This document shows positions 37,013 to 44,963 of a stretch of 64,000 nucleotides of DNA, in pieces. How positions within the stretch are numbered: the first letter of the stretch is position 1; every line of letters begins with the position of its first letter. The position numbers were made by a program, and so were the translations under genes. Origin of the DNA: Kaistia dalseonensis (lineage in GTDB: Bacteria > Pseudomonadota > Alphaproteobacteria > Rhizobiales > Kaistiaceae). The stretch is taken from the NCBI RefSeq assembly GCF_030814715.1, contig NZ_JAUSVO010000004.1, forward strand, positions 1-64,000, given 5' to 3'. The notes under the pieces were generated by a model that was given only the letters and a program-made list of their open reading frames with translations, did not search any database and was not told where the DNA came from.

Positions 37013-37426
37013 ATGATATCCAATGCGCAATGGCCGCCGTTGCGGCCGATGCAGACCGGATTGCGCGGCCGTTGCCCGCGTTGCGGTCAGGGGCATCTGT
37101 TCGAGGGCTTCCTGAAGCTGCGTAAGGAATGCGAGGTGTGCCATCTCGATTATTCCTTCGCCGACCCGGCGGACGGTCCGGCCTTTTTCGTGATCTGCTT
37201 CGGCTGCGTGCCGAGCGTCATCCTGGCTCTGTGGCTCGAGGTGGCCTTCTCCGCGCCCTATTGGGTCCATCTCTTCACGACATTGCCCTTCATGTTGCTG
37301 ACCTGCATTCCGCCGCTGCGGCCGATCAAGGGCTGGCTCGTGGCGAGCCAGTATTTCTACAAGGCGGAGGAGGGCAAACTGATCCAACCCTCCGTCGAGC
37401 CCGAGCGGCCCGTCGGACCAAGCTGA
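37013..37426 (+). CDS. DUF983 family membrane protein
   Basis: A 137-residue DUF983 protein. An N-terminal zinc ribbon RGRCPRCGQGHLFEGFLKLRKECEVCHLDYSF is followed by two membrane segments, FFVICFGCVPSVILALWLEVAF and VHLFTTLPFMLLTCIPPLRPIKGWLVA. DUF983 proteins are widespread in alphaproteobacteria, often near cytochrome oxidase genes, and may help assemble or sense something at the inner membrane; the role is not established. The promoter upstream carries a strong inverted repeat. Confidence 0.88.
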   Translation: MISNAQWPPLRPMQTGLRGRCPRCGQGHLFEGFLKLRKECEVCHLDYSFADPADGPAFFVICFGCVPSVILALWLEVAFSAPYWVHLFTTLPFMLLTCIPPLRPIKGWLVASQYFYKAEEGKLIQPSVEPERPVGPS

Positions 37427-37560
37427 TGGCTGGGCCGCATCCAGTGTGGGGCCGCGCCCTGCTGCTGGTGGTGTTGGCGGATTGACCCTGCTCGCGCAGC
37501 TTGTATGCTCTGGCGATGTTCCTGGTGTCTTTGGGGGCCTTCGAAGACGAGAGGGCTGGG

Positions 37561-38604
37561 ATGCTTGCTGAAGGACAGATAACCGACGGGACCAATCCGC
37601 TCGCGCCGATCCATTTCTCGACCAGGACCGTTCCAGTGCGCCAGCAATTCGCGGCCTGGCGCGATTTCATGTCCGAAATCGTTGAAATTACTGGTCCGGG
37701 CGCGAATGAAAACGGCTTTGAGGCCGAACACAGCATCTGGGATCTCGGCAATCTGGTCTTTACGCGCGCGCTGATGCCCGCGGGCGCGCCGGCGCGCCGC
37801 TGGACCCATCTCGGCCGTGGCTCGATCGACCATTGGTGTCTCGTGCTGGTACGCGACGGTCGTTCGGGCGTGGGGCCGCATCCGCAGTCGCTGCATTTCC
37901 GCTCCCTCGGACGCCCCTTCGAAGGCGTCAGCTCCGATACCGATGTGCTGACGATCTATATTCCGCGCGATCTCTTCAGCGGCGCTGCCGGCCTGCTCGA
38001 CCGCGTGCCCAATATCGTCCCCGATGGCGGCGTATCGGGCCTCCTCGCTGATTATATCGCCTCGCTCGATCAGCGCCTGCCGAGCCTTGCCGAAGGGGAT
38101 CTGCCCAATCTGGCGTCCGCGACGCAGAATCTGATCGCCGCTTGCCTGCTGCCGACGGCCGACAGGCTCGCAGCGGCCGATGATCCGATCAGCCTAACCT
38201 TGATGGAGCGTGCCCGCCGCATCATCCGCGCCAATCTTCACGGTCCGACCTTCGGCCCGGATGAGCTGATCAGCCAGCTCTTCATCTCGCGATCGCGGCT
38301 CTATCGGCTGTTCGAACCCGTCGGCGGTGTCGCGCGCTATATCCAGCGCCAGCGCCTGCTGGCTGCCCATGCGGCCATCTCGGATCCCGCAAAAGCCGAT
38401 CGCTCGATCCTGCAGATCGCCGAAAGTGTCGGCTTCGGCGATGCGTCGAGCTTCAGCCGGGCCTTCAAGCAGGAGTTCGGCCACAGCCCGAGCGATGCGC
38501 GTTCGGCCTCCTCGCTCGGCCTGCCGCTTGCCCCCGTCAAGACGCGCATGCACGGCAATGCCAGTTCACCGCTCGGCAGCATGCTGCGCGGCCTGCACGC
38601 CTGA
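37561..38604 (+). CDS. AraC family transcriptional regulator
   Basis: A protein of about 347 residues with a C-terminal AraC/XylS domain (about residues 215-320): LHGPTFGPDELISQLFISRSRLYRLFEPVGGVARYIQRQRL and ILQIAESVGFGDASSFSRAFKQEFGHSPSDAR. The N-terminal part (FSTRTVPVRQQFAAWRDFMS) is of the AraC-binding-like type seen in regulators such as FeaR and NahR-like activators. An earlier ATG at 37501 is possible; I prefer 37561 because GAGAGGG precedes it and similarity begins there. Target and ligand are unknown. It converges on the antiporter operon. Confidence 0.85.
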   Translation: MLAEGQITDGTNPLAPIHFSTRTVPVRQQFAAWRDFMSEIVEITGPGANENGFEAEHSIWDLGNLVFTRALMPAGAPARRWTHLGRGSIDHWCLVLVRDGRSGVGPHPQSLHFRSLGRPFEGVSSDTDVLTIYIPRDLFSGAAGLLDRVPNIVPDGGVSGLLADYIASLDQRLPSLAEGDLPNLASATQNLIAACLLPTADRLAAADDPISLTLMERARRIIRANLHGPTFGPDELISQLFISRSRLYRLFEPVGGVARYIQRQRLLAAHAAISDPAKADRSILQIAESVGFGDASSFSRAFKQEFGHSPSDARSASSLGLPLAPVKTRMHGNASSPLGSMLRGLHA

Positions 38605-38640
38605 TGGCTGGGCCGAAACCGGCCTGGCTGTCGTCCCTCG

Positions 38641-40296
38641 TCAGCGCAAGGCGAAGGTCGCGATCCCGAAGGCGACGGCGAGGATGAGCAGCGACAGGCC
38701 CGCGACAGGCCAGCGCCGCAGATAGTCGTCAGCCTGCTCGAACGCCGCGCTGCAACGCGCGGATGCCGGCTTGACCGCACCGAAGAAGACCAGGATATCG
38801 CCGCGCGGCACCAGCGGCAGCCGATTGCCCCAGCGCTGGAGCGCGCTCCAGAGCGCGCCCCCGATCAGCATCGGCCAGATCGACGACCAGAGCGCATATG
38901 GCTTCAGCGCGTCGGCGACCGATCCGCCGAGCACGCTCAGATAGAGCACCCACGGCACGAGGATGGCCGCGAGCGCGATGGCGAGCCAGGGTGCCACGGG
39001 TGACAAGACCATTGAAAGCGCCGATCGCGAAGACGGACGCACCATTTTCGGCTCGATCGGCACGGCCTGCAGGCAGGTCAGGAAATGCAGCATCAGCAGT
39101 GTACTGCCGGCGGCCGAAAGCGCTCCGAGCGTGCCGACGAGGCCATAGCCGAGCGTGTCCTTGACGGCGAGCTTGGCCAACGCGCCGCCGGTGAGCGGCA
39201 GGCCACCAATGCCGAGCGCGATGATTGCCGCCGGCAAAAGGACTGGCCAGAGGCGCCGCGAGCCGACCGAGGCCGCAGCGCCGATCGCGAGAAACAGCCC
39301 GCCTTTGACCAGGATATGATGCGCGGCATAGAAGGCGCCGCCGAGCATGACGCCCCGGTCGCCCGATGAAAGACCCATGCCGAAGACGGTCGCGATCACG
39401 CCCATCTGGCTCACGCTCGAATAAGCGAGCACGGTCTTGGGGTTCTTCTGGGTGATGCCGATCGCCACGCCGTAGAAGGCGGAAAAGAGGCCGACGACCA
39501 CCAGCGCCGTGCCCCAGCCGGATGAGGCGCTGTCGAAGGGCAGGAAGCGGATCATGCCGATCACGCCCGCCTTGACCGCGGCGCCGCTCATCACCGCGAC
39601 GGCGGGGATCGGCGCGGCCGTATAGGCGAGCGGCATCCAGACATGGAATGGCACCAGCCCCATCTTGATGCCGAAGCCGAGGATGATCAGGCCGATGGTG
39701 AGATCGCGCCAGGGCGACTGGGCGAGATTGCCGACCACGTCGCGGATCATCAGGCTGTTGTCGGCCGTCGCGGTCGAAAGCAGCACGAAGGCGAGGAGGA
39801 GAAAGGCCTCGCCGAGGACGGCGAGCGCGACATAGACCCGGCCGGCCCGCCGCGTGCTCGGCGTGTCGTCAAAGACGACAAGGCCATAGGCGGCGAGGCT
39901 GACCATGGAAAAGAGCAGATAGAAGCTCGGCAAGTCGGCGGCGATGAAGACGCCCATGCTGCCGACGAGCGTCGTCAGCCACCAGACCGAGAAGCGGCCG
40001 GCATCCGACCGCCCCCGCAAATATCCCTGCGCGGCGACGCCCGCGACGATCCAGAGCAGCGCGGCGACACCGAGCAGGATCGCGCCGGGCGCGTCGAGCT
40101 CGAGTGTCAGGCGGAGCGGCCAGTCGGGGAGGGCGAACGTCGCGCCAGAGGCGAACAGCGCCGTGGCGAGCGCCGGAACCGGCGCATAGGGCAGGATGCG
40201 TGGCAGATGCTGCCGCAAGTCTCGTGACAGCGCGCCGAGCAGCAGGACGAGGGGGAAAGCGAGGCTGAGGACGAGGAGCAAGCTGCCGCCGGTCAT
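38641..40296 (-). CDS. Proton-conducting antiporter subunit (NuoL/M/N-like), last gene of Mrp-like operon
   Basis: A 551-residue membrane protein of the complex I antiporter-like family (PF00361). About 14 hydrophobic segments are visible. LIILGFGIKMGLVPFHVWMPLAYTAAPIPAVAVMSGAAVKAG contains the conserved lysine and proline-broken helix, and KTVLAYSSVSQMG and HHILVKGGLFLAIGA are further family blocks. It lacks the MrpA-type C-terminal extension, which is found as a separate gene in this operon. It is preceded by a 20-codon frame with 4-nt overlaps on both sides. It probably replaces the MrpA N-terminal part as a second ion-translocating subunit. Confidence 0.86.
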   Translation of the reverse strand: MTGGSLLLVLSLAFPLVLLLGALSRDLRQHLPRILPYAPVPALATALFASGATFALPDWPLRLTLELDAPGAILLGVAALLWIVAGVAAQGYLRGRSDAGRFSVWWLTTLVGSMGVFIAADLPSFYLLFSMVSLAAYGLVVFDDTPSTRRAGRVYVALAVLGEAFLLLAFVLLSTATADNSLMIRDVVGNLAQSPWRDLTIGLIILGFGIKMGLVPFHVWMPLAYTAAPIPAVAVMSGAAVKAGVIGMIRFLPFDSASSGWGTALVVVGLFSAFYGVAIGITQKNPKTVLAYSSVSQMGVIATVFGMGLSSGDRGVMLGGAFYAAHHILVKGGLFLAIGAAASVGSRRLWPVLLPAAIIALGIGGLPLTGGALAKLAVKDTLGYGLVGTLGALSAAGSTLLMLHFLTCLQAVPIEPKMVRPSSRSALSMVLSPVAPWLAIALAAILVPWVLYLSVLGGSVADALKPYALWSSIWPMLIGGALWSALQRWGNRLPLVPRGDILVFFGAVKPASARCSAAFEQADDYLRRWPVAGLSLLILAVAFGIATFALR

Positions 40297-40355
40297 GGCT
40301 TGATCTCCCGGGCCTGATGTCGCGCGAGGGTCGGTGGATGCACGATCTCGATCAT
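40293..40355 (-). CDS. 20-codon linker frame between two antiporter genes
   Basis: ATG at 40355 overlaps the TGA of the upstream mrpD-like gene (ATGA), and its own TGA overlaps the ATG of the next gene (ATGA). The peptide is MIEIVHPPTLARHQAREIKP, hydrophilic and without a membrane segment. The exact fit at both ends suggests it passes ribosomes from one gene to the next, whether or not the peptide has a role. It is too short for any family call. Confidence 0.5.
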   Translation of the reverse strand: MIEIVHPPTLARHQAREIKP

Positions 40356-41881
40356 GGCAGATGTGCCTCGACCGCAGTGCGACCGATCTGCAGCAGTGGC
40401 CACGGCTCCAGCGGCACGAAACCGAGCAGCACCGCGAAGAGTGCGAGCGCCAGCGCGACGCCCTGGCGGCTCACCGGAACGACCGCCTTGAGCTCGGGTG
40501 CAGGGAAGGGCTGGATCAGAGTGGGCGAGATCACGCGGAAGATGTAGCCGGCCGCAAGCAGGCCGCCGAGCGTGATCACGATGATCCACCACCATTGCCC
40601 TTCGCCGACCGAGGCCTGCAGCAGCATCCATTTGGCCGAAAAGCCGCCGCTCGGCGGCAGGCCCATCAGTGAAAGCCCGCCGATCGCGAAGGCGAAGACG
40701 GCGATCGGCACGACGCGTCCGGCGCCACCGAGCCGGTCGATGCGATCATGGCCGAGCGCCTCGTAGATCATGCCGGCGGCCATGAACATCGCCGCCTTGG
40801 CGAAGGCGTGCGAGGCGAGTTGCAGCAGGCCCGCCGTCCAGGCGATCGAGGCGAAGGGCGAGGCGATGCCGGAACCGACCGCGAGCGGGAAGAGCAGGAA
40901 GAGGTAGCCGATCTGCGCGATCGTCGAATAGGCGATGAGGAGCTTCAGCCGCGCCTGGCGGAGCGCCAGCACGCTACCGAGCAGGATCGCGCCGGCACCG
41001 AGAAAGCCGAGGATCTGCGCGGGCAGGTGGATCTGCCCCGGCATGACGTCGAACCAGAGCCTGAGGATCAGGAAGAACGATCCCTTGACGACCAGCGCCG
41101 AGAGGATCGCGCTTGCCGCCGCCGGCGCGCCGGCATGGGCGTTGGGCAGCCAGAGATGAAGCGGGAAGAGCGCTGTCTTGGCGATCAGGCCGACCGTCAT
41201 CAGCGCGACAGCGACCCAGATCACCGGCTCGGAACGGACGACCCCGGCAAGGAGCACGATGTCGAGCGTGCCATAGGCGCCATAGATGAGCGCGACACCG
41301 AGCAGATAGAGCACGGAGCCCATCAGCGCGAAGAGGAGATAGCGTAGCGCCGCAGATAGCGTTTCGGCGCGGCCATCGAGGCAGACCAGCGGAACGGCGC
41401 CAAACGTCAGCAGTTCGAGCGCGACATAGAGGTTGAAGAGGTCATCGCCCAGGAAGACGGCGTTGAGCGCGCCCCAGACGGCGAGGAGGAGCGACCAGAA
41501 GACCATCTGGGCCCGCCCTTCGACACCGGGCGCCGGACCGCGAAACTGGCCGCGCGCAAACAGCACGGTCGCGCACATGACGATGGCGGTGATTGCAATC
41601 ATGACGGCCGAAATGCCGTCGGAGCGGAGCGCCAGCCCGAGCGGCGGCCGCCAGCCGCCGACGATATAGACGAGGGGCTGGCCCGACGACCAGACCGAGG
41701 CGAGGATGGCCGCCGCAATGACGAGGCCAAGCGGGGCCACGACGAGCGCGACGCGCTCGGCCCGTTGACCGCCGAGCAGGACGATCGCGATCGTCCCGAT
41801 CAGGGGCAGCATGATCGCGAGCACCAGAAGATAACCGCCCGACGTGGTCGCGAGCAGCGCGGCCGTGGTTTCCCCCGTCAT
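40352..41881 (-). CDS. mnhD: MrpD/MnhD-like antiporter subunit
   Basis: A 509-residue proton-conducting subunit like MrpD. GDDLFNLYVALELLTFGAVPLVCL carries the conserved membrane glutamate, VGLIAKTALFPLHLWLPNAHAGAPAAASAILSALVVKGSFF the key lysines, and YSTIAQIGYLFLL, ASHAFAKAAMFMAAG and MGLPPSGGFSAKWMLL are family blocks. It works in the inner membrane as part of a multi-subunit cation/proton antiporter. Its ATG overlaps the mnhC stop by one base and its stop overlaps the linker frame, so translation is coupled throughout. Confidence 0.9.
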   Translation of the reverse strand: MTGETTAALLATTSGGYLLVLAIMLPLIGTIAIVLLGGQRAERVALVVAPLGLVIAAAILASVWSSGQPLVYIVGGWRPPLGLALRSDGISAVMIAITAIVMCATVLFARGQFRGPAPGVEGRAQMVFWSLLLAVWGALNAVFLGDDLFNLYVALELLTFGAVPLVCLDGRAETLSAALRYLLFALMGSVLYLLGVALIYGAYGTLDIVLLAGVVRSEPVIWVAVALMTVGLIAKTALFPLHLWLPNAHAGAPAAASAILSALVVKGSFFLILRLWFDVMPGQIHLPAQILGFLGAGAILLGSVLALRQARLKLLIAYSTIAQIGYLFLLFPLAVGSGIASPFASIAWTAGLLQLASHAFAKAAMFMAAGMIYEALGHDRIDRLGGAGRVVPIAVFAFAIGGLSLMGLPPSGGFSAKWMLLQASVGEGQWWWIIVITLGGLLAAGYIFRVISPTLIQPFPAPELKAVVPVSRQGVALALALFAVLLGFVPLEPWPLLQIGRTAVEAHLP

Positions 41882-42213
41882 CAGCCTGCATCCTCAGCGG
41901 AATGGCCGGACCGTGCTTCGCGCCTCGCCGCTTCATTGACCTCGAACAGCCGCATCACCAGCGTGACGGCAACCGCCGATGCCGAAAAGGCGACGACGAT
42001 GCCCGTGATGACCAGCGCCTGCGGCACGGGATCGCCGCCGAAGCCCGCCGCCGCGCCACGCCGCGCGATGATGCCGAACAGCACGAACACGCCGCCGCCG
42101 AGCAGGTTGAAGGCTAAGATTTTGCGGATCGGCTCATGGTGCACGATGATGCCGTAAAGGCCGAGCCCGACCAGCACCGCGCCGCAAAGCCCGAAGAGCG
42201 TTGCCGCATTCAT
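41881..42213 (-). CDS. mnhC: MrpC/MnhC-like (NuoK-like) subunit
   Basis: A 110-residue protein with three membrane helices: NAATLFGLCGAVLVGLGLYGII, KILAFNLLGGGVFVLFGII and PQALVITGIVVAFSASAVAVTLVMRLFE. The pattern is that of MrpC, related to NuoK, including LVITGIVVAFSA. Its ATG lies in a 4-nt overlap with the upstream gene stop. Confidence 0.9.
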   Translation of the reverse strand: MNAATLFGLCGAVLVGLGLYGIIVHHEPIRKILAFNLLGGGVFVLFGIIARRGAAAGFGGDPVPQALVITGIVVAFSASAVAVTLVMRLFEVNEAARREARSGHSAEDAG

Positions 42214-43154
42214 GATGTCTTGTCCCGTTCCGCCGGCCCGGAAACCAGCAGGCCGAGTGTCACGGCGATCGTCAGCGTCATCGGGATCTCGATCAGCAGG
42301 ATGAGCGCCTTGGGGAAGGCGGCGGGATAGGAGAGGAAGCCGCCGGCGATCAGGAATCCGGCAAAGCCGACGACGATGAAGGTGATCGTGCCGGAGAGCA
42401 GCAGCAGGCGCAGCGCCCGGCTGCCGATCGCCGGCGGCGCGCGCAGCCCGGCCATCATGGCGAGGATCCACATCGCCGCCAGCACGGTGCCGCCCTGGAA
42501 GGCGCCGCCGGGATTGTCCGCGCTGGTCCAGAGCAGGTAGACGCCGAAGACGATGCCGATCGGCGGCAGCAGCTTGGCGAGGAAGGTCAGGGCGCTGTCG
42601 GTCACCACGGCCGGCGCGCGGCCGGGGAGACCGCCCCAGTTGCGGTCCGGGCCGAGCGACCAGACGCCGATGAGCGCGAGGAGCAGCACGACCTTTTCGA
42701 GCATGGTGTCGAGCGCGCGATAGGCGATCAGCACCGCCGTGACCGGATTGCCCAGTTCGAGCGCCGGAAGATGTTCCGCCGCGGCAATCGCCAGCGACGG
42801 CGCCGGATCGGTCGGGAAGAGCACGACGACCGCAAGCCCGATGGTCACGATGGCGCAGAAGATGCCGACCAGGACACGGAAGACGAGGCCCGGCTTTTCA
42901 TGCGGTGCTGGCTCCGTCGGACGCAGCCGCGCCGCAGCGCGCAGCAGCAGCACGCCGGTGACACCACCGCCGATCGCCGCTTCGGTGAGCGCGACATCGA
43001 CCGATGCGATGCCGGCCCAGACGAGGCCGAGCAGCATGCCATAGGCGATGAAGCCGATCACGGCCGCCATGGTCTCGCGCGCAACCAGCGTCCACCAGGC
43101 GACGCCGATGACGAGGAGGGCGAGGAGGCCGTAATAGAGAGGCAGTAGCGTCAC
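42210..43154 (-). CDS. Fused MbhD-like (MrpA C-terminal) and MrpB/MnhB subunit
   Basis: A 314-residue membrane protein starting with GTG at 43154, in a GTGA overlap with mnhG. Residues 1-85 have the MbhD/DUF4040 pattern found at the MrpA C-terminus: IGFIAYGMLLGLVWAGIASVDVALTEAAIGGGVTGVLLL. A middle membrane segment (about 90-180) resembles the MbhE-like part. Residues 190-310 are MnhB: IGIVFGVYLLWTSADNPGGAFQGGTVLAAMWILA. In standard Mrp operons these parts belong to two proteins, MrpA and MrpB; here they are one chain. The start is set by the overlap; the open frame runs further but across mnhG. Confidence 0.85.
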   Translation of the reverse strand: MTLLPLYYGLLALLVIGVAWWTLVARETMAAVIGFIAYGMLLGLVWAGIASVDVALTEAAIGGGVTGVLLLRAAARLRPTEPAPHEKPGLVFRVLVGIFCAIVTIGLAVVVLFPTDPAPSLAIAAAEHLPALELGNPVTAVLIAYRALDTMLEKVVLLLALIGVWSLGPDRNWGGLPGRAPAVVTDSALTFLAKLLPPIGIVFGVYLLWTSADNPGGAFQGGTVLAAMWILAMMAGLRAPPAIGSRALRLLLLSGTITFIVVGFAGFLIAGGFLSYPAAFPKALILLIEIPMTLTIAVTLGLLVSGPAERDKTS

Positions 43155-43447
43155 GTCCGCGCTCCGTTGCGCCGTGCCGCCGCACGCGCCAGCAATTGCG
43201 AGACCGTTGCGCCGGCGAGTTGCACGAGCAGCCATACGCCGATCAGCCGGATGCCCATGCCGAGGCTGGTCGCCTGCGGCAACAGCCCGAGCACGATCAG
43301 TCCGACGCCGAGATTATCCGCCTTGGTCAGCGCATGCAGGCGCGACAGCGTGTCGGGAAAGCGGAGAAGGCCGACCGTGCCGGCCACGAAGAAGAAGGTG
43401 CCCGCGCTGACGGCGACAATGGTGAAGGCGTCGAGCAGCAAGGTCAT
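43151..43447 (-). CDS. mnhG: MnhG/MrpG subunit
   Basis: A 98-residue protein with three membrane segments and the MrpG core GTFFFVAGTVGLLRFPDTLSRLHALTKADNLGVGLIVLG. The ATG overlaps the mnhF stop (ATGA). It is an accessory subunit of the cation/proton antiporter. Confidence 0.92.
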   Translation of the reverse strand: MTLLLDAFTIVAVSAGTFFFVAGTVGLLRFPDTLSRLHALTKADNLGVGLIVLGLLPQATSLGMGIRLIGVWLLVQLAGATVSQLLARAAARRNGART

Positions 43448-43725
43448 GGCCGATCCGCCGGTTCGTCGCCCCGGGTGCCGAACGCCTCGAGCACGAAGGC
43501 GGCTGACGCGAAGGCGGCGAGCAGCGCGATCGAAAGGGCGATGTCGATGATCGCCGGAATGCCGCTGATCACGGCGGAAAGCAGCAGCACGGCCACGCCG
43601 CCCGATCCGAGCAATTGCGCGGCCATCATCCGCTCCGCGTCCTCGGGGCCGCGCAGGATGCGCCAGAGGCCCGCCGCCACCGTCGCCAGTATGATGATGC
43701 CGGCAAGCGTCAGGAAAACCGTCAT
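43444..43725 (-). CDS. mnhF: MnhF/MrpF subunit
   Basis: A 93-residue, three-helix subunit. The MrpF signature is RILRGPEDAERMMAAQLLGSGGVAVLLLSAV followed by IDIALSIALLAAFASAAFV. It has 4-nt overlaps with both mnhE (upstream) and mnhG (downstream). Confidence 0.92.
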   Translation of the reverse strand: MTVFLTLAGIIILATVAAGLWRILRGPEDAERMMAAQLLGSGGVAVLLLSAVISGIPAIIDIALSIALLAAFASAAFVLEAFGTRGDEPADRP

Positions 43726-44291
43726 TTCCGCCTCGCCAGATCGAATGTTTCCACGAACAGCGCCTCCTCGCGGGCGAGATCGTCGATGATCGGCTGGCTG
43801 ACGTCGAGGCCATGGATCAGGACGCCGCCATCATCGGTCGTGCCGGCTGGCACCGTGCCCGGCAGCAGGCTCATCGTGTCGCAGAAGGCATCGCGCGCCG
43901 TGCCGGGTGGAAGCTTGGTGCGGTAGGTCACGAAGCCGGGATTGATCGGCAGGTCCGGCGCGAGCGCACGCCGGGCGACGTCGATTCCCGCGACGATCGA
44001 CTGACCGACGAAGCGCAATACGTAGCGGATCGCCGGCAGGATCGAGGGATGCGAGGGGCCGGGCGGCAGCAGCCGGAGGCTGATCCAGGCGGCGCCGAAG
44101 GCGGTCAGGATGCCGACCGGAAGATCCTTCAGATAGGCGCCGGTCAGGACAACCCAAACCAGTGTGAATGTCACGATCCGGACCGCTCCGGCGGCGGAAA
44201 AGAGGCTCGTCTCAGCGGGGTCGCTCAAGGGGTCGGCTCCGTCATGAGGAAGGGCGATCCGCACCGGCCACCGAAAACCGATGCCGGGCAC
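43722..44291 (-). CDS. mnhE: MnhE/MrpE subunit
   Basis: A 189-residue MrpE protein: two N-terminal membrane segments (FTLVWVVLTGAYLKDLPVGILTAFGAAWISLRLL), then IRYVLRFVGQSIVAGIDVARRALAP and a cytosolic part with PGTVPAGTTDDGGVLIHGLDV, the usual LPGTV-like block. It opens the minus-strand antiporter operon. The N-terminal 30 residues (HDGADPLSDPAETS) look like an addition; a start a little further in is possible. The promoter should lie in the gap upstream. Confidence 0.88.
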   Translation of the reverse strand: MPGIGFRWPVRIALPHDGADPLSDPAETSLFSAAGAVRIVTFTLVWVVLTGAYLKDLPVGILTAFGAAWISLRLLPPGPSHPSILPAIRYVLRFVGQSIVAGIDVARRALAPDLPINPGFVTYRTKLPPGTARDAFCDTMSLLPGTVPAGTTDDGGVLIHGLDVSQPIIDDLAREEALFVETFDLARRK

Positions 44292-44963
44292 CAGGAGCGT
44301 GGCAATATGCCGGTGATGTCAGAATGCGCATGTCCGAGGCAATCCAGTTTCGCTCTGATCCGCCCTTGCCCGTCGATGAACGCTTCGTGCCGAGGTCCGA
44401 TCGATCCGCCTGCATCCTTGACACGATTCGCGTCGAAAGACGCGCACCCCGTGCGTATTGCCGATCCCGTCGCCGCCGCCGGTAGCCACAGGGCAAGGCA
44501 ACTCTAGCCAGAAACGCTGTTTCGACAAAGATCCAACTTCGGCCGATGGAGCCGCGCAATTGCCTTTGGGATTCCGTGCATAGTCGCGGGATCGTCTGCT
44601 CATCACAGGACGCACGCCGCAGGCTAGTTTCCGGCATCGACAAGGGGACGCCGGGCGATATGCGCGGCGCATGAACTGATTTCATACGCATTTCATATGC
44701 CTGCTGTCTTGTTCCGGCGGACGACCCTTATGCCCGCCGTCGCCGGCAGGCCTTGTTCATGGATCGTGATGTCATCATGCCGGCGGCTCTTGCGTCCGTG
44801 GCGGTCCGGGCTCAGAAGATGGGCGGGGCGATCCGTGCGGCTTGAATCGGACGGTAAAGGCCCGCTTGATATGCTGTGCGAGGTCAGTGGCCGGGTGAGC
44901 GGCCATTTCCGATGGCGTGACGCGCCTCTCCTCAGGGTGCATTCAAGGTTGACGCGAATATCC
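44292..44963. other. 672-nt divergent region between antiporter and RND operons
   Basis: No convincing gene on either strand. ATTTCATA occurs twice in direct repeat, 11 bp apart (44679-44686 and 44690-44697), a helical-turn spacing suited to an activator or repressor site for the efflux operon. The rest probably holds both promoters. No TetR-type regulator gene, common beside RND pumps, is present. Confidence 0.5.

Noticed and set aside
44242-44691. Frames in the gap between mnhE and the RND adaptor gene
   Set aside because: No recognisable domain or start signal, and basic shuffled-looking composition.
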